This document shows positions 5,916-5,953 of a stretch of DNA of 5,953 bases, one piece after another. The stretch is from Lachnospiraceae bacterium (lineage in GTDB: Bacteria; Bacillota; Clostridia; Lachnospirales; Lachnospiraceae): the NCBI GenBank assembly GCA_017958465.1, contig JAGDCQ010000309.1:1-5953 (forward strand), read 5' to 3'. The notes beneath the pieces were generated by a model. The model worked only from the letters and a program-made list of their open reading frames with translations, made no database searches and was not told where the DNA came from. A program made the translations under genes and the position numbers. Within the stretch, counting starts at the first letter, position 1. Each line of letters opens with the position of its first letter.

Positions 5916-5924
5916 ATTATAGCA
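5916..5924 (-). promoter_or_regulatory. Candidate distal extended -10 promoter upstream of the hairpin
   Basis: The minus strand reads TGCTATAAT, a consensus -10 hexamer (5916-5921) with the extended TGn motif. No good -35 is present at 17 bases. A transcript from here towards the GH13 gene would pass through the hairpin at 5815-5845 before reaching the start codon. The region is AT-rich and also has TATAAT on the plus strand at 5889-5894, so chance matches are likely. Confidence 0.3.
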
Positions 5925-5953
5925 GAGCTTTGCGGAAAGTGTGCACAAAGATA

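Larger units (their letters stand above)
5742..5953. other. Non-coding upstream region of the GH13-nth operon
   Basis: This 212-base AT-rich stretch holds no supported reading frame. It contains the ribosome site of the GH13 gene (5750-5754), two promoter-like sites on the minus strand, and the terminator-type hairpin. Part of it probably also serves an unseen gene beyond the right edge. No riboswitch fold or repeat array is recognised. Confidence 0.6.

Overview
The window looks like chromosomal DNA of a clostridial Firmicute, most likely a Lachnospiraceae-type gut or rumen bacterium. This is an inference. It rests on AGGAGG-type ribosome binding sites, mixed base composition with AT-rich intergenic gaps, an Lrp-type regulator paired with an alanine-aminotransferase-like gene as in Bacillus subtilis alaR-alaT, an unnamed membrane protein that I associate from memory with Lachnospiraceae, and a cytoplasmic cyclomaltodextrinase-like GH13 enzyme. 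I see no mobile element, tRNA, rRNA, CRISPR array or phage gene.

Layout, left to right. (1) Positions 1-2090 hold a minus-strand gene cluster. Read in the direction of transcription, it starts with an orphan AIR-synthase C-terminal-like protein, then an Lrp/AsnC regulator 22 bases on, then a class I/II PLP aminotransferase coupled by a 4-base GTGA overlap and cut by the left edge. (2) Positions 2186-2287 hold a 33-residue single-pass membrane protein on the minus strand, just upstream of that cluster. (3) Back to back with it, 49 bases away, a plus-strand gene (2337-2951) encodes a membrane-anchored helical protein of unknown function. (4) Positions 2914-5741 hold a second minus-strand operon: a GH13 alpha-glucan hydrolase followed by endonuclease III (nth), coupled by a 4-base ATGA overlap. 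The 3' end of nth overlaps the 3' end of the plus-strand gene by 38 bases. (5) Positions 5742-5953 are non-coding and hold a strong inverted repeat of terminator type plus promoter-like sequences for the GH13 gene.

The aminotransferase and Lrp regulator probably form an amino-acid-responsive unit (alanine or a related amino acid), with the AIR-like protein as an unexplained partner. The GH13 enzyme would degrade imported maltodextrins, cyclodextrins or pullulan fragments in the cytoplasm. Its tie to nth looks like shared transcription rather than shared function. Most of the window is ordinary housekeeping and carbon metabolism. The parts most worth a second look are the stand-alone AIR C-terminal domain, the tiny membrane protein with its divergent membrane-anchored neighbour, and the hairpin in the GH13 upstream region.
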